NCBI GenBank assembly: GCA_902806085.1
Contig: CADCVH010000073.1
Location: 1 to 64,000 of the forward strand
Length of the DNA: 64,000 nucleotides
DNA from: an uncultured Rubrobacteraceae bacterium
GTDB lineage: Bacteria; Actinomycetota; Rubrobacteria; Rubrobacterales; Rubrobacteraceae
Direction: 5' to 3'
The notes under the pieces were generated by a model that saw only the letters and a program-made list of their open reading frames with translations, had not been told where the DNA came from and ran no database searches. Shown here in pieces: positions 41,382-50,760 of the stretch (within the stretch, counting starts at the first letter, position 1; each line of letters opens with the position of its first letter). The translations under genes were made by a program, and so were the position numbers.

Positions 41382-42523
41382 GACCCCGCCCTCCTGAACA
41401 GCTCGGCCCGCACGTTCTCGTCCCGCTCTTCGGCCAGCGCCTCCAGGATCTCACGCTCCCGCCGCCTGAGCTTCTTCGGCACGACCACGCCCACCCGCAC
41501 GATAAGGTCCCCCCGCTCGGGCCCGCTCCTTCTGGTCCTCGGGGCCCCGGCCCCCCTTACCTTGAACTGCTTGCCGTCCTGCGTCCCGGCCGGGAGCTTG
41601 AGCCTGACCGTCCCGCCCCCGGGCCTGGGCGCCTCGATCTCCGCCCCGAGCGCCGCCTCGACGAAGCTAACCGGCACCGAGACCACGAAATCGTCGCCCT
41701 TCCTCTTGAACACGGGGTGCTCCTCGACCCTCGTCACCACGAAAAGGTCCCCGGCGGGCCCGCCGCTCCTCCCGGCGCCCCCCCTCCCCGGTATCCGCAC
41801 CTTCATCCCGTCCCTGGCCCCGGCCGGGATCCTGACCTTCACCTGCTTGACCGACCGCGTCTTCCCGGCGCCTTTGCACCTGGGGCACGGCGTCTCCACG
41901 ATGCTGCCCCGCCCCCCGCACCGCGTGCAAGCCGTCGAGAGCGCGAACAAACCCTGATCCCGGCTCTGCGTCCCGCGCCCGCCGCACTGCGGGCAGGTCC
42001 GCGGCGAGGTCCCGGGAGCGGCCCCACTCCCCCCGCAATCCCCACAAGCCTCCTCCACCGGCACCCCAACCCGCGTCGTAACGCCTTCGAGGGCCTCTGC
42101 GAACTTCAACTTCACGCTTACTGTTACGTCCTCGCCCTTGGGCGAGGTTTGGCGGCGGGTCGAGGTGGCTCGCCCGAAGACGTCGCCGAGGTTGCCGAAG
42201 CCCCCGAAAAGGTCCGAGAGGTCGGAGAGGTCCTGGAATTCCGCGCCGCCGGCGGTGCCACCGGCGGTACGGCCGGCGCCCTGTCCGGCGTTTCCGGACC
42301 CGAAGAACTGGCGCGGGCCCTCGTCGTATTCCCGGCGTTTCTCGGGGTTGGAGAGGACCTCGTAGGCCTGCTGGATCCCCTTGAAGCGCTCCTCCGCGCC
42401 GTCGTCGCCGGGGTTGGCGTCGGGGTGGTACTTGCGGGCGAGGCGGCGGTAGGAGCGCCGGATCTCGTCCTGCGAAGCACCCTTGGATACCTCCAGGACT
42501 TTGTAGAGGTCCTTCGTCTCCAC
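41378..42523 (-). CDS. dnaJ: Chaperone protein DnaJ
   Basis: This is the Hsp40 co-chaperone that stimulates DnaK ATPase and delivers substrates. The 381-residue product has a J domain with HPD at 33-35 (KYHPDANPGD) and a short Gly-rich linker. A zinc-finger region follows with CGDCGGSG, CPQCGGRG, CTRCGGRG and CPRCKGAG, then the C-terminal substrate-binding domain (VPVSFVEAALGAEIEAP). All four CxxCxGxG repeats are intact, so it is DnaJ proper rather than CbpA. GTG 42523 lies just after the grpE stop. Confidence 0.96.
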   Translation of the reverse strand: METKDLYKVLEVSKGASQDEIRRSYRRLARKYHPDANPGDDGAEERFKGIQQAYEVLSNPEKRREYDEGPRQFFGSGNAGQGAGRTAGGTAGGAEFQDLSDLSDLFGGFGNLGDVFGRATSTRRQTSPKGEDVTVSVKLKFAEALEGVTTRVGVPVEEACGDCGGSGAAPGTSPRTCPQCGGRGTQSRDQGLFALSTACTRCGGRGSIVETPCPRCKGAGKTRSVKQVKVRIPAGARDGMKVRIPGRGGAGRSGGPAGDLFVVTRVEEHPVFKRKGDDFVVSVPVSFVEAALGAEIEAPRPGGGTVRLKLPAGTQDGKQFKVRGAGAPRTRRSGPERGDLIVRVGVVVPKKLRRREREILEALAEERDENVRAELFRRAGS

Positions 42524-42526
42524 GGC

Positions 42527-43195
42527 CTAAACCTGCTTCGCGACCACAACCTTCGCGGGGCGTATGGCCCTGCCGTTGAGCAGATACCCCCTCTGAAAGG
42601 TTTGGAGGACGGTGCCGTCTTCGTGCTCTTCGGAGGGGCGGCCCATGACGGCCTCGTGCACGTTCGGGTCGAAGGGCTGGCCGTCGGAGGCGACGGGCAG
42701 GAGGCCCTCGTCGGCCAGCACGCCGGCGAGCTGCTCGCGGGTGGCCTGGACGCCCTCCCGGACGTCCCCGTTGGACTCCAGGGCGCGGTCCAGGTTGTCC
42801 AGCACCGGCAGGATCTCCTGCACCAGTTTCTCGGAGGCGGCCTCGAGGGTCCTCGCCCGCTCCCGCTCCTGCCGCTTGCGGGAGTTGTCGAACTCGGCCT
42901 TCAGGCGCCGCAGGGCGTCCAGGTACTGGTCCCGCTCCGCGCTTACGGCCTCGAACTCGGAGAGCGGCACGACGGCCTCTTCCTCGGCCACCTCCGGGAT
43001 ATCGGCCCCCGGGATTCCGGCCTCCGGTGCGTCCGCCTCTTCGTCCACCTCCCCCGTCTCCTCGACGATGTCCGGATCGACCGGGGAGCCCTGCGCCTCT
43101 TCTACGGGGCCGGGCTCCTCCCGGAGGGAGTCGTCCTCCGGGAGGTTGGGGTCGCGCCTCTCCTCTGTGTCGGCCAACTTACCTGCGCTCCCCAT
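42527..43195 (-). CDS. grpE: Nucleotide exchange factor GrpE
   Basis: This is the nucleotide exchange factor of DnaK. The 222-residue product has a very acidic N-terminal half, a central coiled coil ([22 protein letters not shown]), and the beta domain ending [41 protein letters not shown] 43195 overlaps the dnaK 3' end by 17 bases; TTG 43177 is an alternative. The ORF-track start at 43240 lies inside dnaK and is rejected. Confidence 0.94.
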   Translation of the reverse strand: MGSAGKLADTEERRDPNLPEDDSLREEPGPVEEAQGSPVDPDIVEETGEVDEEADAPEAGIPGADIPEVAEEEAVVPLSEFEAVSAERDQYLDALRRLKAEFDNSRKRQERERARTLEAASEKLVQEILPVLDNLDRALESNGDVREGVQATREQLAGVLADEGLLPVASDGQPFDPNVHEAVMGRPSEEHEDGTVLQTFQRGYLLNGRAIRPAKVVVAKQV

Positions 43196-45086
43196 CCTGC
43201 TGCTCTTCCTCGTCCTCGACGACCTCGGCATCCTCGACAAGGTCGTCGGTGTCGGTGGCCTCGGAGGTGCCGGCCTGCTGGTCCTGGACCTGGCTGTAGA
43301 GGGCCTCGGAAAGCTTGTGGGAGGCCGTGACGAGCGCCTCTTGCTTGGTCTTGATCTCCTCGACGTCCCCGCCGGCGAGGGCCTCCTTCGCCTCCTTGAT
43401 GGCCTGCTCTATCTCGAGCTTCGTGTTCGGGTCGACCTTGCCGTCCACGTCCTTGAGGGAACGCTCGACGGAGTAGACGAGGTTGTCCGCGTTGTTGCGA
43501 ACGTCCGCCTCCTCCTTGCGCCGGCGGTCCTCCTCGGCGTGCGCCTCGGCGTCCTGCATCATCTGCTGGATCTCCGAATCGGAGAGGCCGCCCGTGGCCG
43601 TGATCGTGATCCTCTGCTCCTTGCCCGTCCCGAGGTCCTTGGCGCCCACGTTCACGATGCCGTTCGCGTCGATGTCGAAGGCGACCTCGATCTGCGGTAC
43701 GCCCCTCGGCGCCGGCGGGATGCCGACGAGCTGGAAGTTGCCGATAAGCTTGTTGTACGCGGCTATCTCGCGCTCGCCCTGGTAGACCTTGATCTCGACC
43801 GAGTTCTGGTTGTCGTCGGCGGTCGTGAAGGTCTCACCCTTGCGCGTAGGTATAGTCGTGTTCCGCTCGATGAGCTTCGTGAAGACGCCGCCCTTGGTCT
43901 CGATACCCAAAGAGAGGGGCGTGACGTCGAGGAGCAGGACGTCCTTCACCTCGCCGGCGAGCACGCCGGCCTGGATGGCGGCGCCGATGGCGACGACCTC
44001 GTCGGGGTTGATGCCCCTGTGGGGCTCCTTGCCCGTGATCTCCTTGACCTTGTCCTGCACCGCCGGGATGCGCGTCGAGCCGCCGACGAGGATGACCTGG
44101 TCGACTTGGCCCTGCTGCAGGCCGGCGTCGCTCATCGCCTGGCGAACCGGGCCGGCCGTGCCCTCGACGAGGTCGGCGGTCAGGTTGTTGAACTGCGCGC
44201 GAGAGAGCGTCAGGTCCATGTGCTTCGGGCCGTTCTGGTCGGCCGTGATGAACGGGAGGTTTATAGAGGTGCTCGTCGTCGACGAGAGCTCCCTCTTGGC
44301 CTTCTCGGCGGCCTCGATGAGCCGCTGGGTGGCCATCTTGTCCTTGGAGAGGTCTATGCCCTCGGCCCGCCTGAACTCGGAGGTCATCCACTCGACGATC
44401 TTGGTGTCGAAGTCGTCGCCGCCGAGATGGTTGTTGCCGCTCGTGGCCTTGACCTCGAAGACGCCCTCGCCGAGCTCCAGGATGGAGACGTCGAAGGTGC
44501 CGCCGCCGAGGTCGAAGACGAGGATGGTCTGGTCCTGCTCCTTGTCCATGCCGTAGGCGAGGGCCGCGGCGGTGGGCTCGTTGATGATCCGCTTCACGTT
44601 GAGGCCCGCGATGCGCCCCGCGTCCTTGGTGGCCTGGCGCTGGGCGTCCTCGAAGTACGCGGGCACGGTGATGACCGCGTCGGTCACCTCGTCGCCCAGG
44701 TAATCTTCGGCGTCCTTCTTGAGCTTCTGGAGGGTCATCGCGCTGATCTCCGGCGCCGAGTAGCTCTTCTCGCCGACCTTGACCTGGATGTCCCCGCCGG
44801 ACCCGGACTCGACGTTGTAGCCGACGCGCCCGGCCTCGGCCTTGATGTCGCTGAACCGGCGGCCCATGAAGCGCTTGATCGAGTAGATCGTGCGGTCCGG
44901 GTTGGTTACCGCCTGCCTCCTGGCGAGCTGCCCCACCAGCCGGTCCCCGCTCCTCTTGTCGAACGCCACCACCGACGGCGTCGTCCGCTCACCCTCGGCG
45001 TTGGTGATGACCGTCGGCTCACCGCCCTCCAACACCGCAACACAACTGTTCGTCGTCCCCAGGTCTATCCCTATGCTCTTGCCCAC
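43179..45086 (-). CDS. dnaK: Chaperone protein DnaK (Hsp70)
   Basis: This is a 635-residue Hsp70. The ATPase domain carries [32 protein letters not shown] and [13 protein letters not shown], and the linker reads [16 protein letters not shown]. The substrate-binding domain and an acidic C-terminus ([19 protein letters not shown]) follow. The 840-codon ORF on the opposite strand is a shadow produced by biased codons. It is the first gene of dnaK-grpE-dnaJ-hspR-zinc-finger, with a strong promoter and HAIR-like operator. Confidence 0.98.
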   Translation of the reverse strand: MGKSIGIDLGTTNSCVAVLEGGEPTVITNAEGERTTPSVVAFDKRSGDRLVGQLARRQAVTNPDRTIYSIKRFMGRRFSDIKAEAGRVGYNVESGSGGDIQVKVGEKSYSAPEISAMTLQKLKKDAEDYLGDEVTDAVITVPAYFEDAQRQATKDAGRIAGLNVKRIINEPTAAALAYGMDKEQDQTILVFDLGGGTFDVSILELGEGVFEVKATSGNNHLGGDDFDTKIVEWMTSEFRRAEGIDLSKDKMATQRLIEAAEKAKRELSSTTSTSINLPFITADQNGPKHMDLTLSRAQFNNLTADLVEGTAGPVRQAMSDAGLQQGQVDQVILVGGSTRIPAVQDKVKEITGKEPHRGINPDEVVAIGAAIQAGVLAGEVKDVLLLDVTPLSLGIETKGGVFTKLIERNTTIPTRKGETFTTADDNQNSVEIKVYQGEREIAAYNKLIGNFQLVGIPPAPRGVPQIEVAFDIDANGIVNVGAKDLGTGKEQRITITATGGLSDSEIQQMMQDAEAHAEEDRRRKEEADVRNNADNLVYSVERSLKDVDGKVDPNTKLEIEQAIKEAKEALAGGDVEEIKTKQEALVTASHKLSEALYSQVQDQQAGTSEATDTDDLVEDAEVVEDEEEQQDGERR

Positions 45087-45127
45087 GCGCCTGCCTCCAA
45101 CGGTATCGAATTATCTGAGTTGCCGAG

Positions 45128-45156
45128 AGTATAAAATGTGAGTGTCAGGCCTTCAA
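45128..45156 (-). promoter_or_regulatory. dnaK operon promoter
   Basis: On the minus strand TTGAAG (45156-45151) and TATACT (45133-45128) are exactly 17 bases apart. The HAIR-like operator overlaps the -35 box and spacer. Confidence 0.88.
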
Positions 45157-45157
45157 G
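45137..45157 (-). promoter_or_regulatory. HAIR-like operator (HspR site)
   Basis: The minus strand reads CTTGAAG-GCCTGAC-ACTCACA, against the HAIR consensus CTTGAGT-N7-ACTCAAG. The spacer is exactly seven bases and the central CTTGA and ACTCA are intact, with two differences at each outer end. Its position over the -35 box and spacer fits repression. Confidence 0.75.
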
Positions 45158-45250
45158 TTTTACGTTGATGGGATGAGACGGCGGCATAGGGTAGGATACC
45201 GTGGCCCCTCGCGGGCGGGCGAGGGGCAAGACCTGGAGGTTTCTGGAGGC

Positions 45251-45940
45251 TTGGACGAGACTATATTGTTGGTCGACGACGACGCGGCCCTTCTGGAGGT
45301 GACCTCCATCGTGTTGGCGTCGGAGGGGTACCGGGTCGTGACGGCGATGGATGGCACGGAGGCTTTGAGGGCGCTCGAGGGCGAAGATTTGGACCTCGTG
45401 GTCCTGGACATCATGCTGCCCAGGATGAGCGGGTTCGAGGTCTTGAAGAAGATGCGGGAGCAGAGCGACGTGCCGGTGGTGTTGCTCACGGCCAAGAGCC
45501 AATCGGTGGACAAGGTCGTGGGGCTCGAGCTCGGGGCCGACGACTACATAACCAAGCCCTTCGACACCAAGGAGTTGCTCGCCAGGATCAAGGCGATCCT
45601 GAGGCGGTTCGGGCGCGGGGGGCGGGGCCGGGAGGGGCTCTTGCGGCTCGGGAACCTGGAGTTGGACCCGGGGGCTTACACGGTCAGCCGGGACGGCCGG
45701 CTGTTGGAGCTCACGCCGACGGAGTTCAAGATCCTCGCGTTGTTGATGCGGCGTCCTGGGCAGGCCTTTACGCGGGCCCAGATCTCCGAGGCCGTCTCGA
45801 CGGGTTCGCACTACCTCGCCAGCCGCTACATAGACGTCCACATAAGCAGGCTCAGGGCCAAGGTCGAGGGGGACCCGTCCAGGCCGCAGATCATACAGAC
45901 CGTGCCGAGCGTGGGTTACCGGGCCGCCAGGCCGGGTTAG
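45251..45940 (+). CDS. WalR/PhoB-like response regulator (OmpR family)
   Basis: This regulator of about 229 residues has a receiver domain (DDD near 9-11, D53 in VVLDIMLPRMSG, Lys in ITKPFDTKE) and a winged-helix domain (LTPTEFKILALLMRRPGQAFTR, ending QTVPSVGYRAARPG). TTG 45251 follows two GGAGG runs; the ORF-track ATG 45173 would add a 26-residue non-homologous leader. It is followed directly by its kinase and is divergent from dnaK. A WalR-like cell-envelope role is inferred from the WalK-like partner and the downstream lipoprotein. Confidence 0.88.
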   Translation: MDETILLVDDDAALLEVTSIVLASEGYRVVTAMDGTEALRALEGEDLDLVVLDIMLPRMSGFEVLKKMREQSDVPVVLLTAKSQSVDKVVGLELGADDYITKPFDTKELLARIKAILRRFGRGGRGREGLLRLGNLELDPGAYTVSRDGRLLELTPTEFKILALLMRRPGQAFTRAQISEAVSTGSHYLASRYIDVHISRLRAKVEGDPSRPQIIQTVPSVGYRAARPG

Positions 45941-45950
45941 GAGCGGCGCC

Positions 45951-47825
45951 ATAGAGAAGAAGAGCAAGAGAAGGGGGCTGCTGCCCCCGGCAAGCTTCCA
46001 GGCCCGCATCTTCGTGGCCCTGGTCGGCATCTCCTCCGTGACGAGCCTTATAATCGGCCTCGTCCTCTACTCTTTCGCGCAGGACCAGCTTACTGACGCG
46101 GAGAACGAGCTCCTCCGCCAACGCTCCCAGACGGCGAACGCCGGCGCCCAGGAGTTTCTGGAGGGCCAGCGGGACCCGGAGGACCAGACCCTCCCCCCCG
46201 CCGAGGTCTACGCCGAGGAGCTCGTCACCACGGTCGGCGACCCGACGGGCCTCGAGGTCCTCTACGTCGGCCCCGACGGGGAGCCGCTGGCCGCCCGCGA
46301 CGGGCTCGGGGACCCGGCGGCCCCGGGCCGGACGCTCGACAGGCTCGGGCTGGAGCCCGGCACCCTGGAGGAGGTGGCCGCGTCCTCCCGACAGGAGGGT
46401 CGGACGGTTTGGAGCGAGGAGAGGTCGGGCTACGTGGCGGTCCTGCCGCTCGTGAACCGGGACGGGACGTCCGAGGGCACGCTCATCTACGACGTTCCAA
46501 AAGACGAGATCGGCGAGACGCTCCGCTACTTGCGCTTCGGCATCGTGGGGGCCATTTTGACTAGCGTGCTCCTCGCCGCCGCGGCGAGCCTGCTGCTGGC
46601 CCGCCAGCTCACCCGCCCGCTCTCGGAGACCCGGGACGCGGCGATAAGGGTAGCCTCGGGGGATTACGCCGCCGTCGTGCCCGTCAAGAGCCGCGACGAG
46701 CTCGGCGAGCTCGCCCGGGCCTTCAACTACATGGCAGAGGAAATAGAGCACTACGTCGGGGAGATCCAGGAGCAAAAAAGCCGCCTGGAGGCCGTGCTGG
46801 AGGCCTCCCCCGAGGCGGTTGTCGCCACCGACGGCGCCGGACGCGTGACCATGGTAAACCCCGCCGCCGCGAGGATGCTCGGCGTCAGGCACTCGGACCG
46901 GGGCCGCGCGCTCGACGAGCTCGGCACGCCGGGGGGCATCGTCCGGTGCGTCCGGGAGGCCGACGCCAACGGGGTCGCCGTCCGGGAGGTGGACCTCGGG
47001 GAGAAGACGTTCTGGGCCTACGCGGCGAGGATGGACCGTGGGGAAGACAACGGCGCGGCCGGGGACGCCGGCATCATCCTCGCGGTCAGGGACATAACGG
47101 AGCACCGCTCGCTGGAGAAGGCCAAGACGGCCTTCGTCTCGGACTTCTCCCACGAGCTCAGGACGCCGCTCACGACCATACAGAGCGCCGTCGGCCTGCT
47201 GGAGCGCGCCCGCGAGAGGCTCGACCCGCTCGAGCACCGCGCCCTGGAGCTGGCCGAGGGCGAGCTCGCCCGCATCCGCGCGATGGTCGAGGAGCTCCTG
47301 ACGCTTGCCCAGATGGACTCCTGGCAGTACCAGCTCGAGGTCGGCCCGGCCGACCTGGGGGACGTGATCCGAACCGCCATGCGCTCCGTGGAGACGAAGG
47401 CCCAGAGGTTCGGGATAGAGGTCTACTTCGAAGACGCGGTCGAGCACCGCTGCGTCTGCGACGTCCAGAAGGTCTACCAGGTCTTCCTGAACCTCCTGGA
47501 CAACGCCATAAAGTACTCAGACCCCGGGGACCGCGTGGACGTTTCGGTCGACGAGGACGTCTCCTGCATAACCGTCCGCATCAAGGACACGGGCGTCGGC
47601 ATCCCGGAGGAGGACCTCGAACAGCTCTTCGAGCGCTTCTACAGGGTAAACAAGGACCGCTCGCGCGCCACAGGCGGGAGCGGCCTGGGCCTCGCCATAA
47701 GCAAGCAGATCGTGGAGATGCACGGCGGGGGCATCTCGGTAGAGAGCGAGGTCGGCCGCGGTTCGACCTTCCTGATCCACCTTCCCAAAACCCCGCCCTC
47801 CCGCTCTTCGAGCTATGCACTCTAG
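45951..47825 (+). CDS. WalK-like sensor histidine kinase (possible ATA start)
   Basis: This membrane kinase has the order TM1 (about 20-44), extracytoplasmic sensor, TM2 (about 195-218), HAMP, PAS (about 278-380), HisKA with H401 in FSHELRTPLTT, and HATPase with NLLDNAIKYS and GGSGLGLAISKQIV. This is the WalK/VicK order. The basic N-terminus IEKKSKRRGLLPPASFQARIF is expected for such kinases but has no ATG/GTG/TTG. AGGAG sits seven bases before ATA 45951. The first conventional start is GTG 46014, inside TM1. Either a rare ATA start or an upstream sequencing error is likely. Confidence 0.86.
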   Translation: MEKKSKRRGLLPPASFQARIFVALVGISSVTSLIIGLVLYSFAQDQLTDAENELLRQRSQTANAGAQEFLEGQRDPEDQTLPPAEVYAEELVTTVGDPTGLEVLYVGPDGEPLAARDGLGDPAAPGRTLDRLGLEPGTLEEVAASSRQEGRTVWSEERSGYVAVLPLVNRDGTSEGTLIYDVPKDEIGETLRYLRFGIVGAILTSVLLAAAASLLLARQLTRPLSETRDAAIRVASGDYAAVVPVKSRDELGELARAFNYMAEEIEHYVGEIQEQKSRLEAVLEASPEAVVATDGAGRVTMVNPAAARMLGVRHSDRGRALDELGTPGGIVRCVREADANGVAVREVDLGEKTFWAYAARMDRGEDNGAAGDAGIILAVRDITEHRSLEKAKTAFVSDFSHELRTPLTTIQSAVGLLERARERLDPLEHRALELAEGELARIRAMVEELLTLAQMDSWQYQLEVGPADLGDVIRTAMRSVETKAQRFGIEVYFEDAVEHRCVCDVQKVYQVFLNLLDNAIKYSDPGDRVDVSVDEDVSCITVRIKDTGVGIPEEDLEQLFERFYRVNKDRSRATGGSGLGLAISKQIVEMHGGGISVESEVGRGSTFLIHLPKTPPSRSSSYAL

Positions 47826-49023
47826 GCGTAGACGTATCCGCCCCCTGCTCCGGGCGGCCCTGCTGACCGCGATCGTCGCCGCGGCGGCCGGGTGCGCGCA
47901 CGACGACGAGCTTTCCATACCCCCGCTCCCCGCCACGGAGGGGCACGTAAACCCGGGCCTCGGGGCGGAGGCCCGGCCCCTGAGCTCGGGCCCCGGGTAC
48001 AAGGGGGCGCCGAGTTGGGCGCCGGGGGGCGAGCGGGTGGCGTTTTTGGTGGACGGGTACGTGGTGGACAGGACCGTGGACAGGACCGTGGACGGGAACG
48101 AGGCGACGCGCTGGACCACCAGGGACTTTGCGGCGGAGGAGGCCGAGTGGACGGGCGACGAGGCCCTGACCGTTCTCGGCGCGACGGACGGCGGGCCGGG
48201 GTCCCTCTACCGGGCCTCGGGCGAAGCCTCGCTCGCTGTCGAAAAGGTCGCGTCGGGCGTCCTCGCCGTGGGCCCCGGCCCGGAGCGGGGCCAGGCCCTC
48301 GTGGCGCTCGAACTCGGGCGGGGGGAGGGCGGGGTCGCCCTGCTGCAAGACGGGCGGGTGGAGCGCATCTACAAGGGTGCCGTGGGGGGTAGGATCACAG
48401 GCCTCTCCCCCTCGCCCGGCGGTGAGAAGGTCGCCCTCGCGGTGCGCCCGGTCGGGGGCCGCCTGGCGAACGAGCTGCACGTCTTCGACCTCCGCGAGGG
48501 GAAGGACCTCAAGGTGTCCGACCTCGACGACCGGGGCATCCTGGGGTCGCCCCAGTGGACGGACCGCGGCATCTACTTCGTGGCGGGCTCGGACGCGGTC
48601 GTGGAGGAGGGCGGCGAGCCGCCCTACGACCTGTACCGGGCCGGTCCCGAGCCCGGGAGACCCGAGCCCGCGCCGGGGGTCGGCGAGGACTTCGTGGCCG
48701 GCAGCGCCCGGGTCTCCCCGGATGGAGAGCGCCTCGCAGTCGTCGGGCGTCTCAACCCCAAATCCCCCGCGAACCTCTACGTCCTGGAGCTCTCCACCGG
48801 GGACTTTGCTGCCATGACGACGAACGAAGACATGGAGATAAAGGCCGGTCCGGACGACCTCGCCTGGTCGCCCGCGGGCACCAGCGTCGCGATAGTGGCC
48901 CGCGGCGCCTCCACCGGGGAGCCCGAGGTGCGCGCCGCGCCCGCGGACGACCTTCTGGACGACTTCTACAACCTCTACGAGGTGCCGGTCCTGGCACCGG
49001 CCCCCCCCGGGGAGGCGCGGTGA
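47815..49023 (+). CDS. Lipoprotein with beta-propeller-like repeats, WalRK-associated
   Basis: This 402-residue exported protein has a basic start (MHSRRRRIRP), a hydrophobic stretch and lipobox Cys27 (AAAAGC). Repeated blocks such as APSWAPGGERVAFLV, ITGLSPSPGGEKVALAV, ARVSPDGERLAVVG and DDLAWSPAGTSVAIVA are TolB/WD40-like propeller blades. It probably modulates the kinase from outside, by analogy with the YycH/LpqB class, which is an inference. It overlaps the kinase gene by 11 bases. A short DRTV repeat is encoded near 48067-48093. Confidence 0.8.
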   Translation: MHSRRRRIRPLLRAALLTAIVAAAAGCAHDDELSIPPLPATEGHVNPGLGAEARPLSSGPGYKGAPSWAPGGERVAFLVDGYVVDRTVDRTVDGNEATRWTTRDFAAEEAEWTGDEALTVLGATDGGPGSLYRASGEASLAVEKVASGVLAVGPGPERGQALVALELGRGEGGVALLQDGRVERIYKGAVGGRITGLSPSPGGEKVALAVRPVGGRLANELHVFDLREGKDLKVSDLDDRGILGSPQWTDRGIYFVAGSDAVVEEGGEPPYDLYRAGPEPGRPEPAPGVGEDFVAGSARVSPDGERLAVVGRLNPKSPANLYVLELSTGDFAAMTTNEDMEIKAGPDDLAWSPAGTSVAIVARGASTGEPEVRAAPADDLLDDFYNLYEVPVLAPAPPGEAR

Positions 49024-49520
49024 GGGAGGTAGCGCTCTGGGCCTCCGGCGCGGCGCTGGCCTTCTTCGTCACCGCGGGCGCCTTCCTGCTGCTGGCGAAC
49101 CTGGCGACCGGCTCCTCGGGTGAGAACCTCTCGCCGGACGCGGGGCCAGGCAAATCCGGTCCGGCCCTGGACCTCGACCTCAACAAGGGGCAGCTCGCCT
49201 TCCTCGAAGCGGGAACGGGCCAGAAGCTGCGGCTCGCCGTGCAGAACGGGGGCGCCCAGGACTTCTCGGACGTCAACCTCACGCTCGAAGTCTCCTCCGG
49301 GAACACCGCCATCCCGGAGACCCGCTACTACCGGCATACCCTGCGGACGCTCGAAACCGGAGAGACGCGAAACGTGGAGTTCGTCCTGGATCTCTCGGAG
49401 TCCGAAAGCACGAACGCGGCCGTCCCGAGCGCCCAATCAGAACCGCAAAAACTCATCGAGATCCGGGCCACCACCCCCCAGGGCGTCTCCGCCGTCAGGA
49501 CGGCCATCATACCGCTGTAG
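49020..49520 (+). CDS. Membrane-anchored protein with Ig-like extracytoplasmic domain
   Basis: This 166-residue protein starts VREVALWASGAALAFFVTAGAFLLLANLATG, a single N-terminal anchor. A beta-rich domain follows (LRLAVQNGGAQDFSDVNLTLEVSSG, GETRNVEFVLDLSES). GTG 49020 overlaps the lipoprotein stop as GTGA, so this is the fourth gene of the WalRK-like unit. The long ORF from 48555 in the track is a frame artefact upstream of this point. The family is not named with certainty. Confidence 0.78.
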   Translation: MREVALWASGAALAFFVTAGAFLLLANLATGSSGENLSPDAGPGKSGPALDLDLNKGQLAFLEAGTGQKLRLAVQNGGAQDFSDVNLTLEVSSGNTAIPETRYYRHTLRTLETGETRNVEFVLDLSESESTNAAVPSAQSEPQKLIEIRATTPQGVSAVRTAIIPL

Positions 49521-49700
49521 CGCGCTACGGCCGTCGCCTCCGCTTTCGGCTTTTCGTTCTGGAACTCGCCCGCCCCCGGTCGGCGCGGGGTCAGCCGCCG
49601 GGCAGGACTGGAAGCCCGCTCCTACGAGGTGGCCGGTTTCCGAGGCGGACCGGTAGTCCATATACTCGTCGGCGATCCGCCCAGCGCCCGGGGCGGCGTG
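49521..49700. repeat. Intergenic region with dispersed repeat copy 3
   Basis: CGCGCTACGGCCGTCGCCTCCGCTTTCGGC begins directly after the stop codon and matches the repeats near 7.18 kb and 35.2 kb. The remaining ~140 bases up to the GNAT gene show nothing recognisable. Confidence 0.5.
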
Positions 49701-50318
49701 CTATCCGTCCCGGTGTTCGCCCTCTGCCTGGGCCAGGACGCCGGGGGATGGGACTTTTCCTTTTAGGCTTGGCAGGCGGACCTTGCCGACCAGGGAGCGG
49801 GCCAGCTCCCCCACCTCGACCGCGCTTCCGAGCTCCGTGCGGACCAGGGTGTAATGGCCGAGTCGGTACGACGCGCGGCGCACGGGCCGCCAGCCGCTCT
49901 CCAGTAGAAACCGGGTGTGGGCGTGGTGGGCCGTCTCCCGGTCGCTGGCGACGGCGTCCACCGCGGCGACGCCCCGGAGGCGGAGGTCCCTCAGCATCCG
50001 AACCAGCAGCCGGCGGCGGGTGCGCGCGTCGCCATCCACAAAGGCGAGCAGCACGGCGTCATCATCGAGGGGGCCAACGGGGTATCGGCCCGCGCGCGGG
50101 AGGGCCTCCCGCGGCGCGAAGAGCACGAAGCCATGGACCTCGTCGCCCCTGCGCAGGACGAAACCCGCCGTCCCCCAGCAGTTCTCCACCTCCCGCAGCC
50201 ATTCCTCCGCGGGGCGGCCCTCGGTCCAGAAAGAGATCGTGGCCTCCAGGACAGGCACCTCGTCGGCCCGGTCCGCCGAGATCGCCGAGATCGTCGGCAC
50301 GAAGGAGGCGGCTTTCAT
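49701..50318 (-). CDS. GNAT-like acetyltransferase
   Basis: This 205-residue protein has a GNAT-like centre (ENCWGTAGFVLRRGDEVHGFVLFAP). Conserved Arg residues follow where the acetyl-CoA loop is expected (RTRRRLLVRMLRDLRLRG), and HAHTRFLLESGWRPVRRASY is the C-terminal motif. The cofactor loop is degenerate, so activity is uncertain. ATG 50318 overlaps the YtxH-gene stop as ATGA. Confidence 0.68.
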   Translation of the reverse strand: MKAASFVPTISAISADRADEVPVLEATISFWTEGRPAEEWLREVENCWGTAGFVLRRGDEVHGFVLFAPREALPRAGRYPVGPLDDDAVLLAFVDGDARTRRRLLVRMLRDLRLRGVAAVDAVASDRETAHHAHTRFLLESGWRPVRRASYRLGHYTLVRTELGSAVEVGELARSLVGKVRLPSLKGKVPSPGVLAQAEGEHRDG

Positions 50319-50728
50319 CCTTCCGGGCCCCTCCCGATGTCGCGCGTGCCCCGGAGCCGCTCGCGCGTCTCGCGCACCTTTCTCCGCAGCTCTTCGGACC
50401 TCTCCGCGTCGCCGGCGAAGCCCTCCGGGTCCCCGGGCTCGACGCCGCTCGACACGTCCCGCAATCGCGGGCCGGCGGTGGCCGCGTTCGTGGGGGGCGC
50501 CTCCGGCTCGGGATTGGGAGGGCGGCGGCCCTCGCGGGAGGCGGCCACGCGCTCGCGCATCCCCTCCTGGGCCTCGAAGTAAGATTCGCGCCCGCGCTCG
50601 CGGGCTTCACCGGCGCGGTCCGCGAGGGAGCCCCGCAGTTCCCTGCCGCTGCGGGGGGCGAGGAGCACGCCCGCCACGAGCCCCGCGGCCCCGCCGACCA
50701 GGAACGTTCTCAGCCGTCCTTTATCCAC
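50315..50728 (-). CDS. YtxH domain protein
   Basis: This 137-residue protein opens with a glycine-rich helix FLVGGAAGLVAGVLLAPRSGRELR, the YtxH signature. A long charged Glu/Arg region of coiled-coil character follows. YtxH proteins are stress-related and membrane-associated, but their biochemical role is unknown. GTG 50728 has AGGAGG upstream. The bases TTATCCACA over its start codon match a DnaA box, probably by chance. Confidence 0.82.
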   Translation of the reverse strand: MDKGRLRTFLVGGAAGLVAGVLLAPRSGRELRGSLADRAGEARERGRESYFEAQEGMRERVAASREGRRPPNPEPEAPPTNAATAGPRLRDVSSGVEPGDPEGFAGDAERSEELRRKVRETRERLRGTRDIGRGPEG

Positions 50729-50760
50729 ACCTCTGCCTCCTCGTGGGCCTTTCGGGTATT

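Noticed and set aside
42612-45134. 840-codon plus-strand ORF antisense to dnaK and grpE
   Set aside because: Codon-biased shadow of a high-GC gene; the minus strand encodes intact DnaK and GrpE with a perfect promoter, while the plus-strand product has no recognisable domains.
48064-48095. Short 12-bp repeat encoding DRTV in the WalRK-associated lipoprotein
   Set aside because: Minor slippage-like repeat within a coding region; no reason to think it is functional beyond the protein sequence.
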